This document shows positions 34,960 to 43,816 of a stretch of 64,000 nt of DNA, in pieces; the stretch's first letter is position 1, and every line of letters starts with the position of its first letter. The notes under the pieces are model-generated. The model saw only the letters and a program-made list of their open reading frames with translations, was not told the DNA's origin and made no database searches. The stretch is taken from contig NZ_JACOPV010000002.1 of assembly GCF_016881005.1 (NCBI RefSeq), forward strand, positions 1 through 64,000, read 5' to 3'. Source of the DNA: Pseudomonas arcuscaelestis. Its GTDB lineage: Bacteria > Pseudomonadota > Gammaproteobacteria > Pseudomonadales > Pseudomonadaceae. The position numbers and the translations under genes were made by a program.

Positions 34960-36033
34960 TCAGGGCGTAATGGCTACTTTCATGACACCGTCCCGTTGAT
35001 GTCCAAATAGTTCGTAGGCGGCTTCAATGTCGTCCAACTTGAACCGGTGCGTCACCAGTGGCGCCAGATCAATGCGCCCGCTGGCGATGACTTCCATCAA
35101 GCGTCGCATACGCTCTTTGCCACCGGGGCACAGTGTGGTCACGATGTTGTAGTCGCCTAGGCCAGCAGCAAAGGCATCAAGTGGAATGCGCAAGTCTGAA
35201 GAGTAAACGCCAAGGCTGGATAAGGTTCCTCCGGGACGTAGCACCCGCAGCGCTGATTCAAATGTCGATTGGGTTCCGAGTGCTTCAATCGCAACATCGA
35301 CCCCACGGCCTATGGTAATCGCCATGATCTGCTCGACGATGTTGCCTTGTGTGAAGTCGATTACGTGAGTAGCACCTAGCTGACGGGCAACGGTCATACG
35401 CGCATTTACGGTGTCGACACCGATGATCGTGCCTGCACCTTTCAAGCGGGCACCGGCCACCGCGCAAAGACCAATAGGCCCTAGCGCAAATACGGCGACC
35501 GTATCACCGATTTTTACATCACCCCGTTCTGCACCGCTGAACCCGGTTGACATGATGTCTGGGCACATCAAAACTTGTTCGTCACTAAGATTATCGGGGA
35601 TCAGTGAAAGGTTGGCCATGGCGTCAGGCACCCGAACATACTCGGCCTGGCAGCCATCAATCGTGTTGCCGAACTTCCAACCACCAATAGCTTTGAATCC
35701 ATGAAGGGTGCCCGGCCCATCCTGAGATGAGCATCCACACAGGCACGCATTACTGTGGCCGCTTGGGGTTATTGCGCCAGCAATGACCCGCTGTCCTTCG
35801 CTAAAGCCTTGAACCTGGGCGCCGAGCTTTTCAATGATACCAACGGGTTCATGACCTATGGTCAGCCCTTTGGCGACAGGGTATTCACCACGAAGGATGT
35901 GGATGTCGGTTCCGCAGATCGTCGTGGTTGTGAGCCGCACCAACGCATCGGCGGGGCCAATGTCCGGAATTGGCTTTTCGTCCAGTACTATCCGGTTTTT
36001 CTCCACAAAAATTGCAGCTTTCATGGTAGCCAT
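34960..36033 (-). CDS. zinc-dependent alcohol dehydrogenase
   Basis: A 357-residue medium-chain dehydrogenase. Catalytic zinc ligands lie in TTICGTDIH and GHEPVG; a cysteine-rich segment CLCGCSSQDG stands where the structural zinc loop lies; AVFALGPIGLCAVAGA is the NAD-binding fingerprint. The closest type is the isopropanol/secondary-alcohol dehydrogenase group. ATG at 36033 follows AGAGGAA by 8 nt. Two FNR-like boxes lie between it and the divergent stress protein gene, so induction at low oxygen is likely. Confidence 0.87.
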   Translation of the reverse strand: MATMKAAIFVEKNRIVLDEKPIPDIGPADALVRLTTTTICGTDIHILRGEYPVAKGLTIGHEPVGIIEKLGAQVQGFSEGQRVIAGAITPSGHSNACLCGCSSQDGPGTLHGFKAIGGWKFGNTIDGCQAEYVRVPDAMANLSLIPDNLSDEQVLMCPDIMSTGFSGAERGDVKIGDTVAVFALGPIGLCAVAGARLKGAGTIIGVDTVNARMTVARQLGATHVIDFTQGNIVEQIMAITIGRGVDVAIEALGTQSTFESALRVLRPGGTLSSLGVYSSDLRIPLDAFAAGLGDYNIVTTLCPGGKERMRRLMEVIASGRIDLAPLVTHRFKLDDIEAAYELFGHQRDGVMKVAITP

Positions 36034-36102
36034 GGCAGCGGTTCCTCTTTGGGATCGTGGCATTCACTTCTGCTTAGCGTGCGCTGAAAATCATCGAATC
36101 AA

Positions 36103-36116
36103 TTGACTGGGATCAA
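36103..36116. promoter_or_regulatory. FNR/Anr-type box 1
   Basis: TTGACTGGGATCAA, one mismatch to TTGAT-N4-ATCAA. It lies 70 nt from the alcohol dehydrogenase start and could serve that gene. Confidence 0.6.
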
Positions 36117-36223
36117 GGAATCAAATCCATTTTTTGTAGTTAGGTTACCGTGCGTCGGACTGCGCCGATGGTCGTGTGCTACACCCAATCGCCGTGTCCT
36201 TTTGAAGTGGTGTGCATCCGATT

Positions 36224-36237
36224 TTGATGCAAGTCAA
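36224..36237. promoter_or_regulatory. FNR/Anr-type box 2
   Basis: TTGATGCAAGTCAA, one mismatch to the FNR consensus. Its centre is about 70 nt from the ATG of the universal stress protein at 36302, suitable for class II activation. Confidence 0.65.
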
Positions 36238-36301
36238 ACACACAGCCTTGGACGGATGCAGGATGGTGCGTACCTACTCATCGCTTAGTGCGAGGTGTGT
36301 C

Positions 36302-37228
36302 ATGTCCGACTATCAACGCTTGTTGTTCATCGCCCCCCCTTTGATGCAGCGCACTGACGCCTTTGACCGTGCTGCTGCTTTGGCAAAAGCCAAAGGCATT
36401 GCATTACATATAGTGGCTTTTGATTACCTTGAGGGGCTTGCCACCGCAGGGCTGGTCAATGAACAGGCACTGGCAGCGATGCGCCAGGCCTATGTCGAAA
36501 AGCACCGCCAGTGGCTTGAAACCCAAGCCGTACCCCTGCGTAGGAACGGGCTTACGGTAACCACAGAGGTTGTCTGGGTGAACGATGTCCTGGATGAAAT
36601 CCTGACCCATCTAAGGGAGCAGCCGTTTGCAATGGTGGTCAAGGACATAGAGCATGAGTCGCGCCTGATGCGGGCGATGTTCACGACACTTGATATCCGG
36701 CTGTTACGGGAGTGTTCGGAGCCACTGCATTTTGTCGACAAGGCCAGCCATGCTATGCCTCGCAAAGTCCTCGCTGCCGTTGACCTATCGCGTCCAGAGG
36801 ATCAGTACCAAGGGTTCAATGACCGCATCATCAATGAAGCGTTGAAATTGGCCATGCAATGTAAGGCGCAGGTGGAGATCTTGTATGCCTATGATCTGAC
36901 CTCTATGCAAACGGATGCGGAGAACCTCGGGCGTAAATCATTTTTGTTTGGCTCAAATGTTGCCGAAAGTTTGCATGAAGCCCAAAGCGATGCCTTTCGC
37001 GAGCTGGCTGAGCGCAACGGCATTGATCCGGAGAGTTGCCATATGATCATGGGCGACCCAGCAAAAGTCTTGAGCATCCTCTGCGAAGCCCAAGGTACCG
37101 ATATCGTAGTGATGGGGCGGGTGCACCACCGTGGTTTAGCCAAGTACATCGGCAGCACGGTTGAAAGGGTACTTTACAAAATGCCTAGCAGTGTCCTGGT
37201 CATCACCCCAGAAACTCCGGTGGTCTGA
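36302..37228 (+). CDS. tandem-domain universal stress protein
   Basis: A 308-residue protein with two UspA domains (about 5-150 and 155-305). The first domain lacks a good ATP motif; the second ends GRVHHRGLAKYIGSTVERVLYKMPSSVLVI, matching the G-2x-G-9x-G-S/T pattern for ATP. It is probably a dormancy or anaerobic-survival factor, as FNR-controlled Usp proteins are in P. aeruginosa. ATG at 36302 is chosen; 30 upstream in-frame codons overlap the FNR box. It is followed by a perfect hairpin at 37240..37280. Confidence 0.88.
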   Translation: MSDYQRLLFIAPPLMQRTDAFDRAAALAKAKGIALHIVAFDYLEGLATAGLVNEQALAAMRQAYVEKHRQWLETQAVPLRRNGLTVTTEVVWVNDVLDEILTHLREQPFAMVVKDIEHESRLMRAMFTTLDIRLLRECSEPLHFVDKASHAMPRKVLAAVDLSRPEDQYQGFNDRIINEALKLAMQCKAQVEILYAYDLTSMQTDAENLGRKSFLFGSNVAESLHEAQSDAFRELAERNGIDPESCHMIMGDPAKVLSILCEAQGTDIVVMGRVHHRGLAKYIGSTVERVLYKMPSSVLVITPETPVV

Positions 37229-37239
37229 TAAAGAACCTG

Positions 37240-37280
37240 CCTCAGCGCGGTTTCGGAGCTCGGATAATGCCGCGCTGAGG
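37240..37280. terminator. terminator between convergent usp and acetyltransferase genes
   Basis: Perfect 11-bp stem CCTCAGCGCGG / CCGCGCTGAGG with a 19-nt loop, between two convergent stop codons. It is likely to act in both directions. Confidence 0.6.
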
Positions 37281-37287
37281 TAAATGA

Positions 37288-37836
37288 TCATCCATGTAGG
37301 TCGAGCTCATGGATGATCTCAGTTACATCTCCAGCCAGGTAGCGTGAGGAAAAACCGAGTGTTTTCGCAAGTCGATGCATCCCGTAGTTGTTTGAGAGAT
37401 CACGTGAAATCATGTGCTCATAGCCATTGCTGCGTGCGGCGCTGATCAGGTGATTCATTAACAGTCTACCCAAGCCTTTGCGCTGCCATTGCTCGCTCAC
37501 GGCAACCGCACACTCGCAGTTCTTGCTGTCGGGGACTGCCGCATAGCGGCTTTCGCCGATTTCACGCAGTTGGCCACCGTCATACATCAACGCGACGTAA
37601 GCCATGCGGTGGTGGTAGTCCACATCCATCAACCGTTCGAAAAACGATGATGCCTCCCCGCTAAACCCTGCTAGGAAGCGAAAGCGTCTCAACTCGTATG
37701 ACACATGCCCTACAAACTCATGATCCCTCTCACGGTCGGGCTCACGCAGTGGTCGAATCAGTACAGGAGTACCGTCGTTCAACGACTCTATCCAGTGCTC
37801 CTTGGACAGATCGCCGAAATCGATATCGTTATTCAT
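37288..37836 (-). CDS. GNAT-family acetyltransferase 1
   Basis: A 182-residue N-acetyltransferase. The acetyl-CoA motif A reads VSEQWQRKGLGRLLMNHLISAAR (QxxGxG/A form), preceded by ECAVAV, with GMHRLAKTLGF as motif B. Such proteins next to Usp genes in Pseudomonas are annotated as acetyltransferases of the Pat C-terminal type; the target may be a protein lysine or a small amine. ATG at 37836 after GGAGAG is chosen. A weak FNR-like box lies at 37910..37923. Its paralogue is at 41012..41584. Confidence 0.85.
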   Translation of the reverse strand: MNNDIDFGDLSKEHWIESLNDGTPVLIRPLREPDRERDHEFVGHVSYELRRFRFLAGFSGEASSFFERLMDVDYHHRMAYVALMYDGGQLREIGESRYAAVPDSKNCECAVAVSEQWQRKGLGRLLMNHLISAARSNGYEHMISRDLSNNYGMHRLAKTLGFSSRYLAGDVTEIIHELDLHG

Positions 37837-37909
37837 CGCGCTCTCCGGGCTTACAGTCATCAAAGGGAGCTTGCCGATTACTGTTGTACTGCTCACCAGC
37901 ATCCTCGTT

Positions 37910-37923
37910 CTGACTTGAATCAA
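37910..37923 (-). promoter_or_regulatory. FNR/Anr-type box 3 (weak)
   Basis: On the minus strand TTGATTCAAGTCAG, two mismatches to TTGAT-N4-ATCAA, 74 nt upstream of the acetyltransferase ATG. Confidence 0.4.
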
Positions 37924-37946
37924 GTTCGTTGCATGTCGCAGCCTTT

Positions 37947-37960
37947 CTGATCTGAATCAA
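37947..37960 (+). promoter_or_regulatory. FNR/Anr-type box 4
   Basis: CTGATCTGAATCAA, one mismatch to the FNR consensus, 80 nt upstream of the second universal stress protein gene. Confidence 0.55.
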
Positions 37961-38040
37961 GTCTGAAGCGGGGTCAAGGCACAGAATTTAGTACCTGAGC
38001 TTCGATTCCCGGTAGGCGATGACATGATTGGAGGTTTGCG

Positions 38041-38928
38041 ATGAGTCAGTACCAACAATTGTTGCTGCTTGCCCTGGATGCCGATTTGACCTCGCCAGCG
38101 GCACAACGCGCCAAGGCTTTGGCTAAAACGACGGGGGCAGGGTTGCATGTCTTGGGTTTATTTGAACCTCATGGGCTTAGCAACTGGCGAGAAGAAGTAG
38201 AGGTTGAACAGCAAATCGCCGAGCAGTTCTCACAATATCGTGATCGTTTAACGGAAACGGTTGGGGCAATACATATAGACGATGCGTGCGCTACCAGCCA
38301 GGCAGCATTGACCGACGATCCCGTCAAGGACGTGGTTGACTGCATTCACACGCTTCGTCCCGACATGGTCATCAAGGACATTGATGAGGTTTCAGCGCTC
38401 AAGCGGGTGTTTGGGGTCTCTTTCGATAGCGAGCTGATGCGCGCCAGTCCGGTACCTGTACATTTTGTCCAGCATGGCAATGTGCCTCTTCCCAACGTAA
38501 TCCTTGCAGCCGTCGATACGGCCAATTCGGAGCAAGGAAACGACTTCAATCACAAAATAATCCGCGCAGCCACGGCCATGGCGCTGCAATGCAATGCTCA
38601 GTTGCACCTACTTTCTGCCTATGACATTTCACCAATCTTTGTTGCCGATTCGAATGCGGCTTTGGACTGGGTTGAGGAGCTAATTGCTGTATTACGCGAA
38701 CCTTATGATGAACTGGCCGACTTCTGCGGCGTTGCTACTGAATGTCGACATTTTGTCCAAGGGCCGCCAGTGACCGCTATCAGCGATATGGTGCGCGATT
38801 TGGCTGTTGATGTTGTGGTTATGGGGATAGTGCAACCTAAAGGCTTGGGCAAACTGCTCGGTGATACGACAGACCGGATAGTGAACTCGGCACATTGCAG
38901 CGTACTGGCTGTTAATTCCGGCAACTAG
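38041..38928 (+). CDS. second tandem-domain universal stress protein
   Basis: A 295-residue protein with two UspA domains. The second has GIVQPKGLGKLLGDTTDRIVNSAHCSVLAV, the ATP-type G-x2-G-x9-G-T/S pattern. It is similar in design to the protein at 36302..37228 but clearly diverged. TTGGAGG precedes the ATG. It starts an operon with the beta-CASP hydrolase (31-nt gap) and possibly the membrane protein after it, behind FNR-like box 4. Confidence 0.88.
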   Translation: MSQYQQLLLLALDADLTSPAAQRAKALAKTTGAGLHVLGLFEPHGLSNWREEVEVEQQIAEQFSQYRDRLTETVGAIHIDDACATSQAALTDDPVKDVVDCIHTLRPDMVIKDIDEVSALKRVFGVSFDSELMRASPVPVHFVQHGNVPLPNVILAAVDTANSEQGNDFNHKIIRAATAMALQCNAQLHLLSAYDISPIFVADSNAALDWVEELIAVLREPYDELADFCGVATECRHFVQGPPVTAISDMVRDLAVDVVVMGIVQPKGLGKLLGDTTDRIVNSAHCSVLAVNSGN

Positions 38929-38959
38929 AGCCCTCCGGCCAGCTTTCGAGGTCAGAATC

Positions 38960-40315
38960 ATGCAGCTCACATTTCTTGGTGCGACGGGTACGGTTACCGG
39001 AAGCAAGTATCTACTCCAGCACAACTCGACGCAGGTGCTTGTCGATTGTGGACTGTTCCAAGGATACAAGCAGTTGCGCTTACGCAACTGGCAATCTTTG
39101 CCTATACCAGTGGATGAAATCGATGCGGTAGTCCTTACCCATGCGCACCTCGATCACAGCGGTTACCTTCCAGTTCTGGTTCGGAATGGGTTTCGTGGGC
39201 CGATTTATGCGACTGCGGCCACTTGTGAGCTGGTGAGGATCCTGTTGCTCGACAGTGGCCGCCTACAGGAAGAGGAAGCCGACTATGCAAACCGACGTGG
39301 CTACTCTAAACACCACCCCGCCCAGGCGCTGTACACGGAAGAGGAGGCGAAGCGAGCACTTGCACATCTCCGCCCACTGGAACTACATCACTCGGTTGAA
39401 ATCGTCGACGGTCTGCAGGTCTATCTTCGTTCTGCAGGTCACATTTTAGGTGCCGCGACTGTCGAAATAAATGCAGGAGGCCAAACCATAGTGTTTTCTG
39501 GTGACCTAGGGCGCCCCAACGACCCTATCATGCGAACCCCGGAGCTGATCGAGAACGCAGACATTCTTTTGGTCGAATCTACGTATGGTGACCGACAGCA
39601 CCCGAAGGAGGCTCCAGAGACGTATCTCGCCAATGTCATTAATCAAACACTGCTAAGGCACGGCATCACCCTGGTTCCGTCATTTGCCGTTGGGCGTGCG
39701 CAATTATTGATGTACTACCTGTATGCGCTCAAAAGAGAGCACCGAATCCCAGACATTCCGGTTTACCTCAATAGTCCAATGGCATCAGATACCACCGCGC
39801 TGTATCAGCGCTTTCACCAAGAGCATCGCCTATCTGCCGAGGAGTGCGCAGCGATGTGCCGTAGCACCCATATCATTCGTACAGTCGACGAATCAAAACA
39901 CCTTGACCAGCTTCGCGACCCTGCGGTGATCATCGCAGCCAGTGGCATGGCAACCGGGGGTAGGGTACTGCATCACCTGAAGGCGCTGGCTCCCAACCCC
40001 CGCAATACGTTGTTGTTTTCTGGGTTTCAGGCCGGTGGTACTCGCGGAGCGGACATCATTGCTGGAGTTAGGACAATCCGTATGCACGGTGAGGATGTCC
40101 CGATACGCGCTCAGGTTTCTGCCATGGAGAGTCTGTCGGCGCATGCCGATGCTGATGAAATCATGCAGTGGTTGCGGGGCTTCAAGAGGCCCCCTCGGCA
40201 TACCTTTGTGGTGCATGGTGAACCCCATGCAGCTGATACGCTGCGGCGCCGAATCAGCCTTGAGCTTGGTTGGTCGGTGTCAGTGCCAGAGCACCTTGAA
40301 ACCGTAGAGCTTTAG
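38960..40315 (+). CDS. metallo-beta-lactamase/beta-CASP RNA-processing-type hydrolase
   Basis: A 451-residue CPSF73/RNase-J-like protein with MBL zinc motifs HAHLDHSG (about 56-63), AGHILGAA, FSGDLG and a beta-CASP insert, then the C-terminal HAD segment (SAHADADEIMQWL) and HGEP. These enzymes cut RNA or act on nucleic acids, and Usp-linked copies recur in Pseudomonas and related bacteria under low-oxygen control. The full zinc ligand set looks intact. It probably belongs to the operon of the upstream universal stress protein. Confidence 0.88.
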   Translation: MQLTFLGATGTVTGSKYLLQHNSTQVLVDCGLFQGYKQLRLRNWQSLPIPVDEIDAVVLTHAHLDHSGYLPVLVRNGFRGPIYATAATCELVRILLLDSGRLQEEEADYANRRGYSKHHPAQALYTEEEAKRALAHLRPLELHHSVEIVDGLQVYLRSAGHILGAATVEINAGGQTIVFSGDLGRPNDPIMRTPELIENADILLVESTYGDRQHPKEAPETYLANVINQTLLRHGITLVPSFAVGRAQLLMYYLYALKREHRIPDIPVYLNSPMASDTTALYQRFHQEHRLSAEECAAMCRSTHIIRTVDESKHLDQLRDPAVIIAASGMATGGRVLHHLKALAPNPRNTLLFSGFQAGGTRGADIIAGVRTIRMHGEDVPIRAQVSAMESLSAHADADEIMQWLRGFKRPPRHTFVVHGEPHAADTLRRRISLELGWSVSVPEHLETVEL

Positions 40316-40369
40316 TTGCCCAGCACCGTATAGCCTACTTTGGCACGGACTAATGTGAGGGTATTGACC

Positions 40370-41023
40370 ATGAACGCAACCAGTAAAGAGAAGCTTAAAG
40401 CCTGGTTGAAAAGGCCACGAGCTAGCTTCGGCATAATTGCTGGAGTGGTGAGCTTCGTAGTGTTGGTATCTATTGCAGGCTGGTTCGATGGTGCTGTTGA
40501 GTTGCTTACGGCCAAGCCCTGGATCTTATTGGGCTTTGTTGCGATCAGTCTGTGCGTTGGGGTCATTGTGCAACATCGTTACACCCTGTTTGTTGGTAAA
40601 GCTATTTTCAATCCTGGCTCAACAGGGTGGCGGCATAAGGTTGATCGTATCTCGACCTACGCTAAGGAATCGAACTTGGTTTTGTGTTTTCTGATAACCA
40701 TAGGGGTGGGGTATCCCACAACGTTGTACTACGCGGCTCGATCAATTCGTACCATCGTTGCTGCCTGTGAAACGAACCTCAACGATCAGCTTGCGTTCCC
40801 GGGGGAGGATGGGAGGTCGGTATCTATTTCTTCGCCCATCTGCTTGTGTTTGTCTGAGGTATTTCTGGACAGAAATGGTGTATTGCGGCTCGCCCTGTTC
40901 AACACTTCAGTCTTTGAAGTAAGTGATTTCCAAGGCATCACTGAGGAGGACGAGCAGCAATGTTTGAACCGTGTGATTTCTGGTGAGCAGTCTGCAGCTT
41001 CGCAGCGCTCATCAAGTCAATGA
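40370..41023 (+). CDS. unknown inner-membrane protein
   Basis: A 217-residue protein with three hydrophobic segments (ASFGIIAGVVSFVVLVSIAG at 20-40, WILLGFVAISLCVGVIV near 50-67, LVLCFLITIGVGYPTTLYYA near 103-122) and a soluble tail with several Cys. It is not recognised. It follows the beta-CASP gene by 54 nt in the same direction and overlaps the convergent acetyltransferase by 12 nt. It may be the third member of the stress operon. Confidence 0.6.
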   Translation: MNATSKEKLKAWLKRPRASFGIIAGVVSFVVLVSIAGWFDGAVELLTAKPWILLGFVAISLCVGVIVQHRYTLFVGKAIFNPGSTGWRHKVDRISTYAKESNLVLCFLITIGVGYPTTLYYAARSIRTIVAACETNLNDQLAFPGEDGRSVSISSPICLCLSEVFLDRNGVLRLALFNTSVFEVSDFQGITEEDEQQCLNRVISGEQSAASQRSSSQ

Positions 41024-41584
41024 AAGGCGATGGATAACCTGGCAGGCATCGCTGGGATCACGCGCAGTCGAAAAGCCGAAATCACGAGCTAGATCATGCA
41101 TCGCCGTATTGGCCGCCGAGTCGATTGAGTACATCTCTTTGTACCCATTCGCCCGAGCCTTATCGATCAGGTGGCTAAGTAACAGCGCTCCTAGGCCGCG
41201 ATGCTTCCATTGATCATCAACGGTAACCGCACACTCACATTCATCTGGCTGGGCGCCTGCTGCATAACGACTGATACCGACCTCTAGGAGTTCGCCTTTG
41301 ACGTGTGCCAAAGCCACATATGCCATTTTCTCCCGCTGATCGACGGTCATCAACTGATCAAGCATGGCTTCTCCTGGCTCTTTGATTTGGCACAAAAAGC
41401 GAAAGTGTCGCGACTCTGGTGATAGACGCATGATGAAGGCCCTTTCTCGCTCGCGATCCTCTGCACGCAGTGGTCTGATGAGGACGTGCCCACCATCCTT
41501 TAGCGGCTCGATCCAGTGTTCGCCTTTTTCAGGAGGAAAGGCGGGAGTAGATGGTGTTTGCGCGTTAGATTGAACAGGTGCCAT
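41012..41584 (-). CDS. GNAT-family acetyltransferase 2
   Basis: A 190-residue acetyltransferase, paralogous to the one at 37288: both share HWIEPL/SL, VLIRPLR, RFRFL, ECAVxV and WKHRGLGALLLSHLIDKAR. The acetyl-CoA loop is intact. ATG at 41584 is chosen from this alignment. FNR-like box 5 lies 73 nt upstream, so both acetyltransferases appear to belong to the low-oxygen block. Confidence 0.85.
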   Translation of the reverse strand: MAPVQSNAQTPSTPAFPPEKGEHWIEPLKDGGHVLIRPLRAEDRERERAFIMRLSPESRHFRFLCQIKEPGEAMLDQLMTVDQREKMAYVALAHVKGELLEVGISRYAAGAQPDECECAVTVDDQWKHRGLGALLLSHLIDKARANGYKEMYSIDSAANTAMHDLARDFGFSTARDPSDACQVIHRLSLT

Positions 41585-41656
41585 GGGATTTACTCCGAAG
41601 GGATGGAGAGGTTCATAAATCACCATTCTTATCTACACCTGTCGGGGCGCCCCCGT

Positions 41657-41670
41657 TTGATGTATGTCAA
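41657..41670. promoter_or_regulatory. FNR/Anr-type box 5
   Basis: TTGATGTATGTCAA, one mismatch to TTGAT-N4-ATCAA, upstream of the second acetyltransferase. It has the same form as box 2 (TTGAT-N4-GTCAA). Confidence 0.6.
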
Positions 41671-41778
41671 ACATGAGTCCTCCCAACCAATTTACGGATG
41701 GCTACTTTCAAGGCTTTGTCCGACGAGAGCCCAGCCACTGGGCCGACCGAAGGGAGACTGAACGCGAAACCGAGAGTA

Positions 41779-43146
41779 TTATTTGAAGGGTAGGTCTAAC
41801 GTTGCACGCATACCTCCCTGACTACGATTTTCTAGCGTTATCTGCCCTCCCATACGATCTGCAATTGTTTTCACGATAGCGAGCCCCAGTCCTGCTCCCT
41901 GGTCATTACCTCGACTATAGAAACGTTCAAGGAGCCGGCCATACTCGGACTCATCGATACCCGGGCCGTCGTCTTCGACAGACAGTTCGTAGTGATCGCC
42001 TTTTCTTCCAAGACGCACCGTGATCAGGCCGTGTGCCGGAGAAAAATTTGCCGCATTGGTTACCAGATTGTTTAACGCAATATTGATGGCAGTCGGATCA
42101 ACTCTGACGTTGTAGGTGTCGTCGCTGACATCGAATACCAGTTCAAGTCCCTGGCTCAGCAGCCAAGGCGTCAATTGAACCAGGCTATCGCGGACGGTGG
42201 CTGCAAGATCAATGGTTGATGGCGTAGTGGATACTGATTGCGGCTCGATGCGAGCCATCGTCAGCAACTGGTTGACCAATCGACTGGTACGATCCACACC
42301 CGCAATCAAATGCTCTAGTGACTCGCGCCGACTTTCTTCACTCTGTGTTTCCAACAAGTTCTGGGCATGTACCTTTAGCACCGCCAGGGGGGTGCGCATT
42401 TCATGCGCAGCGTCGGCAATGAAACGTCGCTCACGCCCAAGCACTTCCTGAATTTGCGCCAGCATACGGTTGAGCGCTGCCTGCATTGGCTCCAGCTCGC
42501 TCGGAAGGGGGGTCAATTGAAGTGGCTCCAGTGACCCGCTGTGTCTAGCACGAAGGGTAGAAGCCATATTCGCGAGCGGCCTGAGACCCCATCCAATGGC
42601 AAGCCAAACCATTGCCGCAAGAATCAAGCTGCCCAAAACGTTGGGCCACAAAGTGTGGCGCACAATACGCTCAACGAGGTCAGCTCGCACATCATCGCGC
42701 TCGCCCACCCAAATCCGCATACCGTTGCGCTTGTCTTCCAACATGAAAGCGCGCCAATTCCGATTGTTCAGATCCACGACATCGCTGAAACCGGGCTTGC
42801 CAGGCAGGGTGTGGAAAGAGGGGGCGCTCGCCGTATGCACAAGGAGCTCACCTTGGCTGTTCCAGACTTGGAACGCGATTTTGCTTTCGTAAGGATGTCC
42901 GTCGACTCTGGGTACGGCTTCGCCTAATGCTGTATTGAAGGCCTTATAGAGCTCGGCGTACTCCTTTCTCTGTAGCGGCATGCGCATGACACCCTGTAGA
43001 AGCCGTGCGTTTTGTGCGAGCTGAGCGTCGTAGACTTCCGTGATTTCGTGATTACTGTCGTGAAAATTAAGCGCACTGATCACCGCAAACCCCAAGAGCA
43101 TCAAGCCGATTATCAGGGTGAGTGTGCGACGTCGGATTGACGTCAT
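41779..43146 (-). CDS. sensor histidine kinase (QseC/PmrB type)
   Basis: A 455-residue inner-membrane kinase. It has a transmembrane helix at about 8-25, a periplasmic sensor domain of about 130 residues, a second helix at about 168-188, and HAMP. The H-box is HEMRTPLAVLKVHAQ; the ATP-binding domain has NLVTNAANFSP (N-box), EDDGPGI and GAGLGLAIVKTI. Its start overlaps the response regulator's stop by 4 nt. It is last gene of the seven-gene operon; the signal is unknown. Confidence 0.9.
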   Translation of the reverse strand: MTSIRRRTLTLIIGLMLLGFAVISALNFHDSNHEITEVYDAQLAQNARLLQGVMRMPLQRKEYAELYKAFNTALGEAVPRVDGHPYESKIAFQVWNSQGELLVHTASAPSFHTLPGKPGFSDVVDLNNRNWRAFMLEDKRNGMRIWVGERDDVRADLVERIVRHTLWPNVLGSLILAAMVWLAIGWGLRPLANMASTLRARHSGSLEPLQLTPLPSELEPMQAALNRMLAQIQEVLGRERRFIADAAHEMRTPLAVLKVHAQNLLETQSEESRRESLEHLIAGVDRTSRLVNQLLTMARIEPQSVSTTPSTIDLAATVRDSLVQLTPWLLSQGLELVFDVSDDTYNVRVDPTAINIALNNLVTNAANFSPAHGLITVRLGRKGDHYELSVEDDGPGIDESEYGRLLERFYSRGNDQGAGLGLAIVKTIADRMGGQITLENRSQGGMRATLDLPFK

Positions 43147-43805
43147 CGACGCTCCTCCACCAGATATCCCACGCCGCGAACTGTGCGAATCAGATCAGTC
43201 GAGAACTTCTTGCGCAGGTGATGGATGTGTACTTCCAGCGTGTTGCTTTCGGCTTCTTCGTTCCAGCCGTACAACAATTGCATCAGTTGATCTCGGGTCA
43301 TCACGCGACCAGGAGGTGACAGCAATTCATGCAGCAACTGATATTCCTTGGGTGTCAGGGCTACAGGCAGGCCCTGGTAGCTGACTTGCTGGGTGCCAGG
43401 GTTCAGACAGATGCCCGCATGCTCGATCAACATCTGTGCTCGTCCGGCACTGCGGCGTAACAACGCACGTAGACGGGCCTTCAGTTCGGCCAGGTCGAAC
43501 GGTTTGATCAGATAGTCGTCGGCGCCTGCGTCCAGCCCGGCGATACGGTCTTCTGTTGCATCACGGGCCGTGAGGATCAGCACCGGCAGGTTGGAACCGC
43601 TATCGCGCAGGCGCCTGAGTACTTCTAGTCCGTCCATACGTGGCAAACCAAGGTCAAGCACTGCCAAGTCGAAGGTCTCACTGAGCATGGCGTGCAGAGC
43701 ACTACTCCCGTCCTTGAGCCAATCGACAGTGTAACCTTCACGCCCTAGCGCTTGATGAATACCCTCGCCCAGGGCGACATCATCTTCGATCAGTAATAAA
43801 CGCAC
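43143..43805 (-). CDS. OmpR-family response regulator (QseB/PmrA type)
   Basis: A 220-residue response regulator. The receiver has LIEDDVALGEGIHQALGREG with the acidic pocket, LAVLDLGLPRMDGLEVL with phospho-acceptor Asp about 51, and KPFDLAELKARL; the winged-helix DNA-binding domain has LTPKEYQLLHELL and SNTLEVHIHHLRKKF. GTG at 43805 after TGGAG is preferred to TTG at 43820, which overlaps the TPR stop region. It probably regulates its own operon through a box at 48123..48139. Confidence 0.9.
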   Translation of the reverse strand: MRLLLIEDDVALGEGIHQALGREGYTVDWLKDGSSALHAMLSETFDLAVLDLGLPRMDGLEVLRRLRDSGSNLPVLILTARDATEDRIAGLDAGADDYLIKPFDLAELKARLRALLRRSAGRAQMLIEHAGICLNPGTQQVSYQGLPVALTPKEYQLLHELLSPPGRVMTRDQLMQLLYGWNEEAESNTLEVHIHHLRKKFSTDLIRTVRGVGYLVEERR

Positions 43806-43816
43806 GCAAACTCCAG

